Origin: Shewanella marisflavi | Lineage (GTDB): Bacteria; Pseudomonadota; Gammaproteobacteria; Enterobacterales; Shewanellaceae | DNA: 64,000 nucleotides | Reading direction: 5' to 3' | Assembly: GCF_023283925.1 (NCBI RefSeq) | Contig: NZ_JAKIKX010000004.1 | Coordinates: 248,001-312,000, forward strand | Shown here: positions 1 through 9,763 of the stretch, in pieces | Layout of the letters: each line of letters begins with the position of its first letter | Position numbering within the stretch: the first letter of the stretch is position 1 | Translations under genes and position numbers: made by a program | Notes under the pieces: model-generated | Seen by the model: the letters and a program-made list of their open reading frames with translations, nothing else | Database searches by the model: none | Told to the model about the DNA's origin: nothing

Positions 1-477
1 AGCTTTAATTAGCTGAGGAAAACCTATCTCTTTAGAGGCCTTGAGCAGCACCTCGTCGCTCTGGTCGTCGCCGTGATAACCCGGCACCAGAGGCACATTG
101 GCCTTTTCCATGATGATCTTGGCGGCGCTTTTGCTGCCCATGGCATCGATGGCATCGGCACCCGGTCCGACGAAGGCGATACCGGCTTGTTCACACTGGC
201 GGGCAAAGTCGGCGTTTTCCGACAGGAAACCGTAGCCAGGGTGGATCGCCTGGGCGCCGCTGCGCTTGGCGATTTCAAGGATTAATTCGCCCTTGAGGTA
301 AGACTCGCTCGGGGCGCTGCCGCCTAAGTAGAAGGACTCATCGGCCATGGCCACATGACGGGCGTCCTTGTCGGCGTCCGAATAGAGGGCCACGGTTTTG
401 ATCCCCATGGCCTGTGCTGTCTTGATGATTCTGCAGGCGATTTCGCCACGGTTGGCGATCAATAATTTGGTAAACAT
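1..477 (-). CDS. liuD: 3-methylcrotonyl-CoA carboxylase, biotin carboxylase subunit (N-terminal part; gene runs off the window)
   Basis: Only the first 159 codons are in the window. They encode the start of a biotin carboxylase fold: an ANRGEIA motif near residues 8-14 and [10 protein letters not shown] at residues 79-88, both typical of acyl-CoA carboxylase alpha subunits. The gene starts 57 bases downstream of liuC and is the last visible member of the liuRABCD operon, so the expected reaction is ATP-dependent carboxylation of biotin for 3-methylcrotonyl-CoA carboxylation in leucine breakdown. The biotin carboxyl carrier part would lie beyond base 1. The name rests mainly on the neighbours; the domain alone cannot separate it from propionyl- or acetyl-CoA carboxylase subunits. 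Confidence 0.9.
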   Translation of the reverse strand, partial: MFTKLLIANRGEIACRIIKTAQAMGIKTVALYSDADKDARHVAMADESFYLGGSAPSESYLKGELILEIAKRSGAQAIHPGYGFLSENADFARQCEQAGIAFVGPGADAIDAMGSKSAAKIIMEKANVPLVPGYHGDDQSDEVLLKASKEIGFPQLIKA

Positions 478-534
478 GTTAGCGTGCTCCCCGAACTGGT
501 AGGGCAATAGGGTCTAAGATGATCTCTGGCTTCA

Positions 535-1335
535 TTAGGCGTTCCACCTTGGGCTTCTTTTCTCGAAGAAGGCGTTTAGCCCCTCCTGGCCCTCGTCTGA
601 GACGCGAATGCGGGCGATACGCTCGCTGGTGTAGGCCAGGGTTTCCTGGTCGATAACACCATCTTCCAGGCGTGACAGCAGGGTCTTGACCCAAGCCATG
701 CCTTGAGGGCTATTGCCCTTGAGCGCCGTGATGATGGGCGCACTGGCCGCATCGAGGTCATTGTTAATTTCATGGATCACATTGAGCTTAAGTGCCGTTT
801 GGGCGTCGAAACGCTCGGCGGTCAGCATGTAGCGGCGCGAGGCGCGCTGGCCCATGGCACGTACCACATAGGGGCTGATCACCGCGGGGATAAGCCCGAG
901 TTTTACCTCGCTCAGGCAGAAGCTGGCGCGGCTGTCGGCGATGGCGATATCGCTGGCGCAGATTAGCCCCAGAGCGCCACCAAAGGCTGCCCCTTGTACC
1001 AAGGCCAGTGTCGGCTTGGGGAACTTGTCCAGCTTGTGCATCAGGGTCGCCAGCTCGTTGGCGTCACTCAAGTTTTGCTCGAAATCCATCTTGGCTTGCT
1101 TGCGCATCCAGTTGAGATCGGCGCCGGCGCTAAAGTTACGGCCGTTGGCCTTAAGCACCAACAGCTGACAGTTGTCATCTTTGGCGAACAGGTCGAGGGC
1201 GGCGATCATCTCGGCAATCATCACCTCATCGAAGGCGTTATGTTTGTCGGCGCGGTCAAGCACCATCTCGCCGACCCCGTCGCTTAGGGCGCAGCTTAAG
1301 TATTTAAATTCTTGTGCGATTGTTTGGCTTGTCAT
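535..1335 (-). CDS. liuC: Methylglutaconyl-CoA hydratase (crotonase family)
   Basis: This is a crotonase-fold protein of 266 residues. It contains NFSAGADLNWM, the first oxyanion-hole segment, and a GGALGLICASDIA segment of the second. The reading frame is open further upstream, but the ATG at 1335 is preferred because an AGGA ribosome site lies 7-8 bases before it and the extra N-terminal residues would not fit the family. It sits between liuB and liuD, with the liuB stop 51 bases upstream of its start, which indicates co-transcription. In this context it should hydrate 3-methylglutaconyl-CoA to HMG-CoA in leucine catabolism. A general enoyl-CoA hydratase is the alternative if context is ignored. 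Confidence 0.9.
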   Translation of the reverse strand: MTSQTIAQEFKYLSCALSDGVGEMVLDRADKHNAFDEVMIAEMIAALDLFAKDDNCQLLVLKANGRNFSAGADLNWMRKQAKMDFEQNLSDANELATLMHKLDKFPKPTLALVQGAAFGGALGLICASDIAIADSRASFCLSEVKLGLIPAVISPYVVRAMGQRASRRYMLTAERFDAQTALKLNVIHEINNDLDAASAPIITALKGNSPQGMAWVKTLLSRLEDGVIDQETLAYTSERIARIRVSDEGQEGLNAFFEKRSPRWNA

Positions 1336-1385
1336 GGGTATCCTTCCTTGCCTCTGCGTTATCGATTGCTGACTAAAGCGGCGCA

Positions 1386-2993
1386 TTACATGCGGAATAC
1401 GCCAAACTTAGTCTCCTCAATTGGCGCATTGAGCGCTGCAGAGAGGGCAAGGCCGACCACGTCACGGGTTTGGGCAGGGTCGATAATGCCATCGTCCCAC
1501 AGTCGGGCGCTGGCATGATAAGGATGTCCCTCCTTGTCATATTGAGCCACGATTGGGGCACGGAAGGCGGCCTCATCTTCGGCGGACCATTCCACCCCTT
1601 TGCGGGTCAGACCGTCACGGCGTACGGTTGCCAAAACGCCGGCCGCCTGCTCGCCGCCCATCACAGAGATGCGCGCGTTAGGCCACATCCACATCATGGT
1701 CGGCTCGAAAGCGCGGCCACACATGCCGTAGTTACCGGCGCCGTATGAGCCGCCAATGATCACGGTAAATTTAGGTACAGTGGCGCAGGAAACGGCGGTC
1801 ACCATCTTGGCGCCGTGTTTGGCGATCCCTTCGTGCTCATACTTCTTACCCACCATGAAGCCAGTGATGTTTTGCAAAAACAGCAGTGGGATCTTGCGCT
1901 GGCAGCAGAGCTCGATGAAGTGGGCGCCTTTTTGCGCCGACTCGGAGAAGAGGATGCCGTTGTTGGCGACTATGCCCACGGGATAGCCGTGAATGCGGGC
2001 AAAGCCGCACACCAGAGTGGCGCCATAATTGGCCTTGAATTCGTCGAAATCTGAGTCATCCACTATGCGGGCAATCACCTCTTTGACATCGAAAGGCTTC
2101 TTCAGATCCGTGCCGACTATGCCGTAAAGTTCATTGATATCGAACTTAGGCGGTTTAGCTGGACTTAGTTGACTGACGATCTGCTTGTTGTGATTGAGTC
2201 GGGTCACTGCCTTGCGCGCCAGTTCGAGGGCGTGGTCATCGTTTTGCGCCATATGGTCGGCTACGCCTGAGATCTTAGTATGCACCTCGGCGCCGCCCAG
2301 CTCTTCTGCCGAGACTTCTTCACCGGTCGCGGCCTTCACCAATGGTGGTCCCGCCAGGAAGATGGTGCCTTGCTCTTTGACGATGATCGATTCATCGGCC
2401 ATGGCGGGTACATAGGCGCCCCCTGCGGTACACAGGCCCATTACTACGGCGATCTGTGGGATGCCTTTTGAGGACATCTTGGCCTGGTTATAGAAGATGC
2501 GGCCGAAATGATCTCTGTCGGGAAATACCTCGTCCTGGCGCGGCAGGTTTGCCCCGCCTGAGTCCACCAGATAGATGCAGGGCAGGTGACAGCGCTCGGC
2601 GATCTCCTGGGCCCTAAGGTGTTTCTTCACCGTCAGTGGATAATAGGTACCGCCTTTTACCGTGGCGTCGTTGGCGATGATCATGCACTCGACGCCGCTG
2701 ACGCGACCGATACCGGCGATAATGCCCGCAGCCGGTACTACGTCTTCATAGACCTGGTAGGCGGCAAATTGGGAGATCTCCAGAAACGGTGAGCCGGGAT
2801 CCAGTAGCTTCTCTACACGTTGACGTGGTGACAGCTTGCCACGGGAGAGGTGGCGCTCCATGGCCACGGCGCCACCGCCTTGTTCGATTTCAGACAGTTT
2901 TAATTTGAGATCGGCGACCACCTGGCTCATCTGTTGATGCTTGGCCTTAAACTCGTCGCTGCGGGGATTGATTTGACTGCTCAGTTGCGTCAC
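1386..2993 (-). CDS. liuB: 3-methylcrotonyl-CoA carboxylase, carboxyltransferase subunit
   Basis: This 535-residue carboxyltransferase has the usual family length and carries [12 protein letters not shown] and other acyl-CoA-binding segments of the biotin-dependent carboxylase beta subunit. It should transfer CO2 from biotin on LiuD to 3-methylcrotonyl-CoA. The start is GTG at 2993, supported by an AAGGAA site about 8 bases upstream; no better ATG fits. It lies 89 bases after liuA and just before liuC in the same direction. Propionyl-CoA carboxylase beta is the nearest alternative, but the liu neighbours argue against it. Confidence 0.93.
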   Translation of the reverse strand: MTQLSSQINPRSDEFKAKHQQMSQVVADLKLKLSEIEQGGGAVAMERHLSRGKLSPRQRVEKLLDPGSPFLEISQFAAYQVYEDVVPAAGIIAGIGRVSGVECMIIANDATVKGGTYYPLTVKKHLRAQEIAERCHLPCIYLVDSGGANLPRQDEVFPDRDHFGRIFYNQAKMSSKGIPQIAVVMGLCTAGGAYVPAMADESIIVKEQGTIFLAGPPLVKAATGEEVSAEELGGAEVHTKISGVADHMAQNDDHALELARKAVTRLNHNKQIVSQLSPAKPPKFDINELYGIVGTDLKKPFDVKEVIARIVDDSDFDEFKANYGATLVCGFARIHGYPVGIVANNGILFSESAQKGAHFIELCCQRKIPLLFLQNITGFMVGKKYEHEGIAKHGAKMVTAVSCATVPKFTVIIGGSYGAGNYGMCGRAFEPTMMWMWPNARISVMGGEQAAGVLATVRRDGLTRKGVEWSAEDEAAFRAPIVAQYDKEGHPYHASARLWDDGIIDPAQTRDVVGLALSAALNAPIEETKFGVFRM

Positions 2994-3082
2994 GGCTTGG
3001 TTCCTTTTAAGACTGTGGTGAACGGGAAGCGGCGATTGCCCGCCCGAGGCCGGACAGGATCCGGCCTACTTTACGCATTCGA

Positions 3083-4252
3083 TTATTTCGACTCGTTGAA
3101 CAGCTCGCGGCCGATCAGCATGCGACGGATCTCAGAGGTGCCGGCGCCAATCTCATAGAGCTTGGCATCGCGCAGCAGGCGACCCGTGGCGTATTCGTTT
3201 ACATAGCCGTTGCCGCCCAGCAGCTGGATCGCATCCAGTGCCATCTTGGTAGCGAGCTCGGCGCTGTAGAGGATGGCACCAGCGGCGTCTTTACGTGTGG
3301 TCTCACCGCGATCGCATGACTTGGCAACGTTATAGATGTAAGACTTGGCGGCGTTCATGCCTGTGTACATGTCGGCAAGCTTGCCCTGTACCAGCTGGAA
3401 CTGACCGATAGACTTGCCGAACTGCTCACGCTCGTGAATGTAAGGCACCACGATATCCATACAGGCGGTCATGATCCCTAACGGGCCGCCTGAAAGCACT
3501 ACGCGCTCATAGTCCAGACCGCTCATCAGCACCTTAACGCCGTTGTTGAGGCCGCCAAGGATGTTCTCTTCTGGCACTTCGCAATCTTCGAACACCAACT
3601 CACAGGTGTTAGAGCCGCGCATGCCCAGCTTGTCGAGTTTTTGCGCTTGACTGAAGCCCTTGAAACCACGCTCAACGATGAAGGCGGTGATGCCGTGTGG
3701 GCCCTTGTCCATATCTGTCTTAGCGTAGATCACATAGGTGTCGGCATCTGGGCCATTGGTGATCCACATCTTGTTGCCGTTGAGGATATAACGGTCCCCC
3801 TGTTTGCGGGCGCTCAGCTTCATAGAAACCACATCTGAACCCGCGTTAGGCTCGCTCATCGCCAATGCGCCGATATGCTCACCGCTCACCAGCTTGGGCA
3901 GGTACTTGGCCTTCTGCTCGCTATTACCGTTACGATTGATCTGGTTAACACACAGGTTTGAGTGCGCGCCGTAGCTCAGGCCAATTGAGGCCGAGGCGCG
4001 GGAGATCTCTTCCATGGCCACCACGTGGGCTAGGTAACCCATGTCTGCTCCGCCGTACTCTTCAGGCACTGTGACCCCAAGCAGACCCATTTCGCCCAGT
4101 ACAGGCCATAGCTCGTTAGGGAAGGCATTTTCCTGATCGACTTTCGCGGCGATAGGGGCGATTTCGTTGGCGGCGAAGCTTTGCACTGCGTCACGCAGCA
4201 TGTCCACATCTTCACCTAGGCCAAAGTTGAGAGAGGAGTAGAGTTGAGTCAT
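3083..4252 (-). CDS. liuA: Isovaleryl-CoA dehydrogenase
   Basis: This 389-residue acyl-CoA dehydrogenase has [16 protein letters not shown] (FAD/substrate signature) and [12 protein letters not shown] near the C-terminus. The catalytic glutamate of isovaleryl-CoA dehydrogenases sits in a [13 protein letters not shown] segment here, as in the human enzyme, rather than in the C-terminal position of straight-chain enzymes. It oxidises isovaleryl-CoA to 3-methylcrotonyl-CoA and passes electrons to electron transfer flavoprotein. It is the first catabolic gene after liuR. An AGGATAAAAC ribosome site precedes the ATG. Confidence 0.95.
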   Translation of the reverse strand: MTQLYSSLNFGLGEDVDMLRDAVQSFAANEIAPIAAKVDQENAFPNELWPVLGEMGLLGVTVPEEYGGADMGYLAHVVAMEEISRASASIGLSYGAHSNLCVNQINRNGNSEQKAKYLPKLVSGEHIGALAMSEPNAGSDVVSMKLSARKQGDRYILNGNKMWITNGPDADTYVIYAKTDMDKGPHGITAFIVERGFKGFSQAQKLDKLGMRGSNTCELVFEDCEVPEENILGGLNNGVKVLMSGLDYERVVLSGGPLGIMTACMDIVVPYIHEREQFGKSIGQFQLVQGKLADMYTGMNAAKSYIYNVAKSCDRGETTRKDAAGAILYSAELATKMALDAIQLLGGNGYVNEYATGRLLRDAKLYEIGAGTSEIRRMLIGRELFNESK

Positions 4253-4362
4253 TGTTTTATCCTACAGGTCTAATTTTTATAATTTTTATCAGGCCGGTTT
4301 ATCCAGCCTTGCTTGTGTTCAATTTGTTGCTGTGTTAACTCGATATGGATTTTTTTGGTGCC

Positions 4363-4764
4363 TTAGGCTTGTTCTTGCTGCTCCAGGGCAGCGCGGCACT
4401 GTTGCTCGGCAGAGTTGAGCTCCATCAAGACCACCTTGATGTCGTCCATCTGCTGTTGCAGGGCCGATTTTTTTTCTTCCACCAATTCCAGCATGGTATG
4501 TAGCTGAGTACTGCTGTTCTTGTCGGCGTCATATAGCTCAAACAGGCGGCGAGTTTCGGCGAGGGAGAAGCCCAGACGTTTACCTCTTAAGATCAGCTTG
4601 AGACGCACACGATCTTTTAGACCATAGATGCGGGTTTGCCCGCGGCGTTTGGGTTTCAACAACCCCTGATCTTCATAGAAGCGGATACTACGGGTAGTAA
4701 TGTCGAACTCCTTTGAAAGGTCGCTGATAGAGTAGGTGGTCTGTGGACTGTGTTTGTCGCTCAT
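4363..4764 (-). CDS. liuR: MerR-family regulator of branched-chain amino acid catabolism
   Basis: A MerR-type protein of 133 residues. The helix-turn-helix begins with YSISDLSKEFDITTRSIRFY, followed by a RRGQTRIYG wing and a C-terminal coiled coil rich in glutamine and glutamate. It lacks the cysteines of metal-sensing MerR members, which fits an organic-ligand sensor. Upstream codons are open, but the ATG at 4764 puts the start just before the DNA-binding domain at the usual family position. It heads the liu operon. A candidate operator lies about 50 bases upstream, consistent with autoregulation and control of liuABCD. Confidence 0.88.
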   Translation of the reverse strand: MSDKHSPQTTYSISDLSKEFDITTRSIRFYEDQGLLKPKRRGQTRIYGLKDRVRLKLILRGKRLGFSLAETRRLFELYDADKNSSTQLHTMLELVEEKKSALQQQMDDIKVVLMELNSAEQQCRAALEQQEQA

Positions 4765-5331
4765 CGAAAAAATACCATATTGATTAACTTGTCTAGCACG
4801 ATATATGAAGTTTACGTAAAGGTAAAGATTTTGGTGGTCGGATTGGCCCATTTGGCTGTAAAAATCTTAGTGATAACTGGTGGAATAACCACCAGCCCTG
4901 ACTTTGGGACTAGGTTAGGGAAGTTGCGAATAAGTCCTAGTGGGCTTCTCTTTTATAGAGAGTGGCTTACACAGCAATTGGCGTTCAAGGCGTCTGACTG
5001 AAGGCATGGCTGGGCCTGGCAAAGTCAGATAACGCTGAGAGCCGGTTGCTGTGAAAGTGCCGAAGGGCGTAGTTTACAGGCCAGCCTGCTGTGTTGTGCT
5101 TCTTGCAAAGGACTTTGGCCATTTGGCGCGAACCATGGCTTGCATTCAGGCCTGTAAGTCGACGCAGAGCACACAGGGGACTTGGTCGCACCTCCCTTAG
5201 GCAAAGGTCTAATGGGAAAAGTGTCACTTGGCTCCATAATGTGATCTATGGCGCATAAGCCAAATCGTATGGAAGGGGAAGCCGATATGTCGGGCGTCAG
5301 CCGCGCTCGCATGTCATTCGGAGAAGATCAC
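4765..5331. other. Intergenic region between liuR and the acyl-CoA synthetase gene
   Basis: About 570 bases with divergent promoters. Apart from the LiuR-like site, no gene or strong hairpin is seen. Open frames on the minus strand at about 4985-5312 have no ribosome site and no recognisable protein features. A long 5' leader for the synthetase gene is possible. Confidence 0.6.
4811..4826. promoter_or_regulatory. Candidate LiuR operator
   Basis: TTTACGTAAAGGTAAA is a near-palindromic site 47-62 bases upstream of liuR. It closely resembles the TTTACGTAAACGTAAA-like LiuR motif described from comparative genomics of proteobacteria. The assignment is by resemblance and position only. Confidence 0.7.
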
Positions 5332-7236
5332 ATGAAGGATTTGCATAATCAGTTACACCAGGAATCTATCGACAATCCCAACGCCTTTTGGGCCGAGGCC
5401 GCTGGCGCCTTAGTCTGGGACAAGGCGTTCGAGCGGGTACTCGATGATAGTCAGGCACCTATGTATCGCTGGTTTAGCGGCGGACAACTCAACACCTGTT
5501 ATAACGCGGTCGACCGTCACGTTGAAGCTGGGCGCGGCGAGCAGGTGGCGATTCAATATGTAAGCCCGATTACGGATACCGAATATGGGATCACCTATAA
5601 CGAGCTGCAAGCCCAGGTGAGCCGACTGGCCGGTTATATGGCCAGCCAGGGCGTGACCAAAGGCGACAGGGTGATCATCTATATGCCCATGGTGCCAGAG
5701 ACCGCCTATGCCATGCTGGCCTGTGCGCGGTTAGGGGCGATTCACTCAGTGGTGTTCGGAGGTTTTGCCGCCAACGAGCTGGCGACCCGTATCGACGATG
5801 CCAAGCCTAAGATGATCCTCTCTGCTTCCTGCGGCGTGGAGCCATCGGGCGTGGTGGCCTATAAGCCGCTGCTGGATGATGCCCTCGAACAGGCAAGCCA
5901 TCAGGTGGAGCAATGTGTGATCCTCAACCGTCCTCAGTTGCAGGCCGAATTAGTCGATGGCCGCGACATAGATTGGCAGAGCGCAGTGGCCGATGCGCCC
6001 AATATCGAGTGCCAGACGGTGGATGCGACCGATCCACTCTATATTCTGTATACCTCGGGTACCACAGGCCAGCCCAAAGGTGTGGTGCGCGATAATGGCG
6101 GTCATGCGGTAGCACTCGCCTGGTCGATGAAGCATATCTATGATATCGACCCGGGTGATGTTTTCTGGGCGGCTTCGGACGTGGGCTGGGTTGTTGGCCA
6201 CTCATATATTGTCTACGGCCCCTTATTAGTGGGCGCCACCACAGTACTGTTCGAAGGTAAACCCGTAGGCACGCCAGATCCTGGCATCTTCTGGCGCACA
6301 ATTGCCAAATATGGGGTAAAGAGCTTCTTTACCGCGCCGACGGCGATCCGCGCCATTAAACGTGATGACCCAGAGGGCAGTTACCTTGAGGGTGTGGATC
6401 TTAGTTGTCTCGGCACTCTATTCCTCGCCGGTGAGCGCTGCGACCCGGATACCCTGCACTGGGCCGAGCTGCAGCTCAATAAGCCGGTGATCGATCATTG
6501 GTGGCAGACAGAAACCGGTTGGCCGGTCGCGGCTAACCTGATGGGCACTGCGCCTGTGCCGGTCAAGGCCGGATCTCCGGCTAAGGCTGTGCCAGGTTAT
6601 GACGTGCAGGTGCTCGATGAGATGGGCGATAGTGTCGCGCCGAACCAGTCAGGCAACGTAGTGATCAAGTTGCCATTGCCACCGGGCACGCTGGCGACCC
6701 TGTGGCAAAACGAGGCGCGCTATAAGGAGAGCTATCTCTCCATGTATCCGGGTTACTACCTCACAGGGGATGCCGGTTACATGGATGAAGAGGGTTATCT
6801 CTATATCATGAGTCGCATCGATGACATCATTAATGTGGCCGGTCACCGTTTGTCGACCGGGCGCTTCGAAGAGGTGCTGTGTCAGCATGAGGCGGTGGCC
6901 GAGGCGGCGGTGATCGGGGTGGACGACAAGCTTAAGGGACAGGTGCCACTGGGGTTAGTGGTGCTCAAGAAAGGCTGCGATCTCAGTGACGAGCAGCTTT
7001 ACAAAGAGCTGATCGCCCTGGTACGTGAGCAGATTGGCCCTGTGGCAGCCTTTAAACTGGTGAGCGCCGTGCCTAAACTGCCTAAGACGCGCTCGGGTAA
7101 GATCCTGCGCGGTACCATGCGTAAAATTGCCGACAACCAGGATTTCAAGATGCCGGCGACTATCGAAGACCCGTACACGCTGGAGTTGGTGCGCAACGCC
7201 CTGACCCGCATGGGTTATGCCGACGCTCACGTTTAA
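5332..7236 (+). CDS. prpE: PrpE-type propionyl-CoA synthetase (AMP-forming acyl-CoA synthetase)
   Basis: An AMP-forming acyl-CoA synthetase of 634 residues, the usual PrpE/ACSS3 size. It has the family segments YNAVDRHVEAGRGEQVAI, VVFGGFAANELATRIDDAKP, the adenylation P-loop YTSGTTGQPKGVV, and the catalytic C-terminal lysine in PKTRSGKILRG. The ATG at 5332 is preferred over three earlier in-frame ATGs because GGAGA lies 8 bases before it. It diverges from the liu operon, so it may serve short-chain acid activation alongside branched-chain amino acid breakdown. The exact acyl substrate (propionate or acetate) cannot be read from sequence. A strong hairpin terminator follows. Confidence 0.88.
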   Translation: MKDLHNQLHQESIDNPNAFWAEAAGALVWDKAFERVLDDSQAPMYRWFSGGQLNTCYNAVDRHVEAGRGEQVAIQYVSPITDTEYGITYNELQAQVSRLAGYMASQGVTKGDRVIIYMPMVPETAYAMLACARLGAIHSVVFGGFAANELATRIDDAKPKMILSASCGVEPSGVVAYKPLLDDALEQASHQVEQCVILNRPQLQAELVDGRDIDWQSAVADAPNIECQTVDATDPLYILYTSGTTGQPKGVVRDNGGHAVALAWSMKHIYDIDPGDVFWAASDVGWVVGHSYIVYGPLLVGATTVLFEGKPVGTPDPGIFWRTIAKYGVKSFFTAPTAIRAIKRDDPEGSYLEGVDLSCLGTLFLAGERCDPDTLHWAELQLNKPVIDHWWQTETGWPVAANLMGTAPVPVKAGSPAKAVPGYDVQVLDEMGDSVAPNQSGNVVIKLPLPPGTLATLWQNEARYKESYLSMYPGYYLTGDAGYMDEEGYLYIMSRIDDIINVAGHRLSTGRFEEVLCQHEAVAEAAVIGVDDKLKGQVPLGLVVLKKGCDLSDEQLYKELIALVREQIGPVAAFKLVSAVPKLPKTRSGKILRGTMRKIADNQDFKMPATIEDPYTLELVRNALTRMGYADAHV

Positions 7237-7257
7237 GGTGTTTGTCTTTCACGATTT

Positions 7258-7281
7258 AAAAGGGCCCTAGGGCCCTTTTTT
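7258..7281 (+). terminator. Rho-independent terminator after prpE
   Basis: A perfect inverted repeat with arms AAAAGGGC and GCCCTTTT around a short loop, followed by T residues, 21 bases after the prpE stop. Confidence 0.85.
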
Positions 7282-7533
7282 AATGTCGGCTTCACTTTGC
7301 AACTTAAAGGTGTCGATGCGCGTTATCAATTGCAGCCAAATGCCGCTTGTATAAGGCTCGTATACAGGAGTCGTAAAGAGATAGGGGCGCTCAAGTATAA
7401 GCCGCTGCAGCAGTAGCGTGAGTTTATCTTAGCAAGGAGAAGCTTTTCGCCTGCGGTTTAAATATCGCCATTGATAAATGGTTTTAAGCTGTCGTATGCT
7501 GAGATGGCACTTTAATCCAAAAGGTTGGGGAAA
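7282..7533. other. Intergenic region before the DUF3185 gene
   Basis: About 250 bases with no recognisable gene. It presumably holds the promoter of the small membrane protein gene; no clear operator was found. Confidence 0.4.
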
Positions 7534-7725
7534 ATGAAGAGTAAGTATCTAGGAATAGTGTTGTTGGTCATCGGCGTAGCGTTAGCCTGGTGGGGGTATA
7601 ACATCTATGACTCAACCAGTTCGCAGATCACCCGAGCGGTCAACGGCGATACGCCCATTGAGGCTTGGGCTGGTATGGTTGGTGGCGCCATCTGTGTGTT
7701 GATTGGCCTATTAAAATTAAAATAA
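7534..7725 (+). CDS. Small DUF3185-like membrane protein
   Basis: A 63-residue protein with two hydrophobic stretches: about residues 4-20, ending in an AWWGYNIYDST segment, and about residues 43-60. The pattern matches the DUF3185 family of small bacterial membrane proteins, whose function is unknown. The ATG at 7534 is preferred to the TTG nine bases earlier because AAGG lies about 10 bases upstream of it. The gene is flanked by its own hairpin terminator and appears monocistronic. Confidence 0.75.
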   Translation: MKSKYLGIVLLVIGVALAWWGYNIYDSTSSQITRAVNGDTPIEAWAGMVGGAICVLIGLLKLK

Positions 7726-7745
7726 TCTTTTAGCACTGACTGGTT

Positions 7746-7772
7746 AAGCCTGCATTTTTGCAGGCTTTTTGT
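7746..7772 (+). terminator. Terminator after the DUF3185 gene
   Basis: Inverted repeat AAGCCTGCA / TGCAGGCTT with a four-base T loop and a downstream T run. Confidence 0.85.
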
Positions 7773-7940
7773 TTTTAAGATGAAGGATAGAGTAATAAGC
7801 TGGGCTGCTAGATAGCTAAGCTAAGCCTTTGGATAACTTATATACGGGCTAATTGGTATAGGGGCTAATTGGCGCAGCTTTTCTGTATTTCGGGCTCCGA
7901 TAGTACAATCCTGACAGCATAAGACAGTGTCAATTATCGT

Positions 7941-7970
7941 AAAAAAAAACCGGCATAGAGCCGGCTTTTT
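7941..7970 (-). terminator. Terminator for the reductase gene
   Basis: CCGGC / GCCGG hairpin flanked by a nine-base A run on the plus strand, which reads as a T run on the minus strand, 22 bases past the stop of the reductase gene. Confidence 0.8.
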
Positions 7971-7992
7971 CAAGTATCTTCAAGGATGCTAG

Positions 7993-8991
7993 TTAGGCGA
8001 GTTTAACCAACATCTTACCTCGGTTCTTGCCTTCAAACAGGCCGATAAAGGCCGCCGGAGCATTGTTCAGTCCTTCATATATAGTCTGCTCTGCCTTAAC
8101 TTGGCCATTTGCCAGCCACTGACTCATTTGCTGGGTAAACTCGCCATAGTGCTGCCAGTGCTCGAACACGATAAAGCCTTCTATTCTCAACTTTTTCATG
8201 ATGATATAGGCAAGGTTGCTTGGGCCTGGAGTTGGCTCGGTTTCATTGTACTGGGCGATCATGCCACACACGGCAATACGACCATGGTCGTTCATGTTAT
8301 CCAGCGCTGCGGCTAAATGCTCGCCGCCGACGTTTTCAAAGTAGACATCTACCCCTTGAGGGGCCGCCTCTTTGAGTGCCTGACTCAGGTTGGTGGTGCG
8401 CTTATAGTTGATCACCTGCTCTATGCCCATTGCCTTGAGCGCTTTGGCTTTCTCGTCTGAGCCCACAGACGCAACGACCTTGGCCCCCATCAAGAGACCC
8501 AACTGACAGGCAACACTGCCCACGGCGCCAGAGGCGGCTGAGACAAACAGTGTCTCGCCTTCTTTTAACTGGGCGATGCGATTAAGGCCAGTCCAGGCGG
8601 TCATACCTGGCATACCCAACACCCCAAGGAAGTGGGATTCAGATAAGGGGGTCTCGGGTAACAGAGTGTGATCAGCGCCGTCGGTAATATAGTGGCTACG
8701 CCAGCCTTTCATGCTGCTGACTTTGCTGCCGACCGGGAAGTCGGCATGGTTAGATTCGATCACCTCACCAATGACGCCGCCTTCTAATACTTGGCCCAAG
8801 GCAAACGGCGGGATATAGCTCTCTCTGTCTACCATGCGGCCACGCATGTAGGGGTCGACCGACATCCATAGGTTTTTTACCAGAAATTCTCCGGCCTTGA
8901 GTGGTGGTAACTCGATCTGTTTTAGGCTGAAATTCGCTTGGGTAGGCATGCCTTGTGGACGGCTGGCCAACAGTATCTCTTGTGCTTGCAT
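7993..8991 (-). CDS. NADP-dependent zinc-free medium-chain reductase (CurA/prostaglandin reductase type)
   Basis: A 332-residue medium-chain dehydrogenase/reductase. It has the MSVDPYMRGRM segment and the Rossmann motif SAASGAVGSVACQLG typical of leukotriene B4 dehydrogenase/CurA-like enzymes, and no zinc-binding cysteine set. Such enzymes reduce alpha,beta-unsaturated ketones and aldehydes with NADPH, a detoxification role. A GAGG ribosome site precedes the ATG. It diverges from a MarR/OhrR-like gene and the shared intergenic region has repeated operator-like sites, so redox or electrophile control is likely. The physiological substrate is unknown. Confidence 0.88.
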   Translation of the reverse strand: MQAQEILLASRPQGMPTQANFSLKQIELPPLKAGEFLVKNLWMSVDPYMRGRMVDRESYIPPFALGQVLEGGVIGEVIESNHADFPVGSKVSSMKGWRSHYITDGADHTLLPETPLSESHFLGVLGMPGMTAWTGLNRIAQLKEGETLFVSAASGAVGSVACQLGLLMGAKVVASVGSDEKAKALKAMGIEQVINYKRTTNLSQALKEAAPQGVDVYFENVGGEHLAAALDNMNDHGRIAVCGMIAQYNETEPTPGPSNLAYIIMKKLRIEGFIVFEHWQHYGEFTQQMSQWLANGQVKAEQTIYEGLNNAPAAFIGLFEGKNRGKMLVKLA

Positions 8992-9008
8992 AGATTAAAC
9001 CTCTTTTT

Positions 9009-9082
9009 ACTTTGCGCGCTAACTAATTGTGGTAAACTCTACAAACAAATTGAGCGCAATGCAAATACTTTGTGCGCAAAGT
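9009..9082. promoter_or_regulatory. Cluster of three operator-like repeats between the reductase and MarR genes
   Basis: Three related elements lie in the divergent intergenic region: ACTTTGCGCGC at 9009-9019, TTGAGCGCAA at 9050-9059, and the near-palindrome ACTTTGTGCGCAAAGT at 9067-9082. They share a T-rich arm, a GCGC core and an A-rich arm. The natural candidate binder is the adjacent MarR-family protein. Confidence 0.6.
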
Positions 9083-9203
9083 AATGCGTTTTATTGCCCG
9101 AGTATCTTGCATCAATTTTGTTAAGATAGTTGTAGGCTAAGGTGGCTGGCGGCGCTAAAGTGCAGAGCCTTAGTAATAGTTCGAGTCAAAAACGGTAAAA
9201 ATA

Positions 9204-9695
9204 ATGAGTAAGCAGATGAGTGAAGTACAAGTGACAACTGATGCCGCCGCGGGCGATAGCCTACAACAGGGCGGCGAATGCCTGTCAGATAACGTCTGCT
9301 TTGCCCTCTATACCGCCGCCAATGCCTTGGTGCGCGCCTATCGTCCCTTATTGCAAGAGTGCGATCTTACCTATCCCCAGTATCTGGCGATGCAGGCCTT
9401 GTGGCTGAAAGATAACGCCAGTCTGACGGATCTCTCCCTAGCGACTCGTTTAGACTTGGGCACCTTAACCCCCATAGTGAAGCGCCTTGAGGCCAAAGGA
9501 CTCGTGGTTCGCCATGTCGACAGCCGTGATGAGCGAAAGAAGGTGATTCAGGTGACTCAGGCCGGTGAGGCGCTTAAACAGGATGCCCTGGCGCTGAAGC
9601 AGCAATTGCTCGCTAAGGTGACAGCATCGGATGAGCAGCTCGAGCAGCTAAGGTTGATCTGTCTGAATCTGACCCAAGATCTCAATGTCGGTTAG
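9204..9695 (+). CDS. MarR-family regulator, OhrR-like
   Basis: A 163-residue winged-helix regulator. It matches the OhrR subgroup: VCFALYTAANALVRAY near residue 31, LTYPQYLAMQALW, the recognition region LDLGTLTPIVKRLEAKGLV, and the wing with DSRDERKK. The reactive cysteine of OhrR proteins corresponds to Cys32 in VCFALY, so peroxide or electrophile sensing is plausible. An N-terminal extension of about 25 residues is longer than usual; a second ATG at 9216 is possible. It diverges from the NADP-dependent reductase gene, its likely target. Confidence 0.87.
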   Translation: MSKQMSEVQVTTDAAAGDSLQQGGECLSDNVCFALYTAANALVRAYRPLLQECDLTYPQYLAMQALWLKDNASLTDLSLATRLDLGTLTPIVKRLEAKGLVVRHVDSRDERKKVIQVTQAGEALKQDALALKQQLLAKVTASDEQLEQLRLICLNLTQDLNVG

Positions 9696-9763
9696 TCCAG
9701 GTGCTTGATGTGAAAAGCGAAAACACTGTTCTGAAATGCGGCCAGTGAGCGGGGAGTTTTCCT

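Noticed and set aside
4985..5312. Two overlapping minus-strand open frames upstream of prpE
   Set aside because: No ribosome site, no domain or membrane segment, and a composition unlike real proteins.
7846..7872. Two copies of GGGCTAATTGG 16 bases apart
   Set aside because: Short, isolated and not near a promoter of an obvious gene; could be chance.
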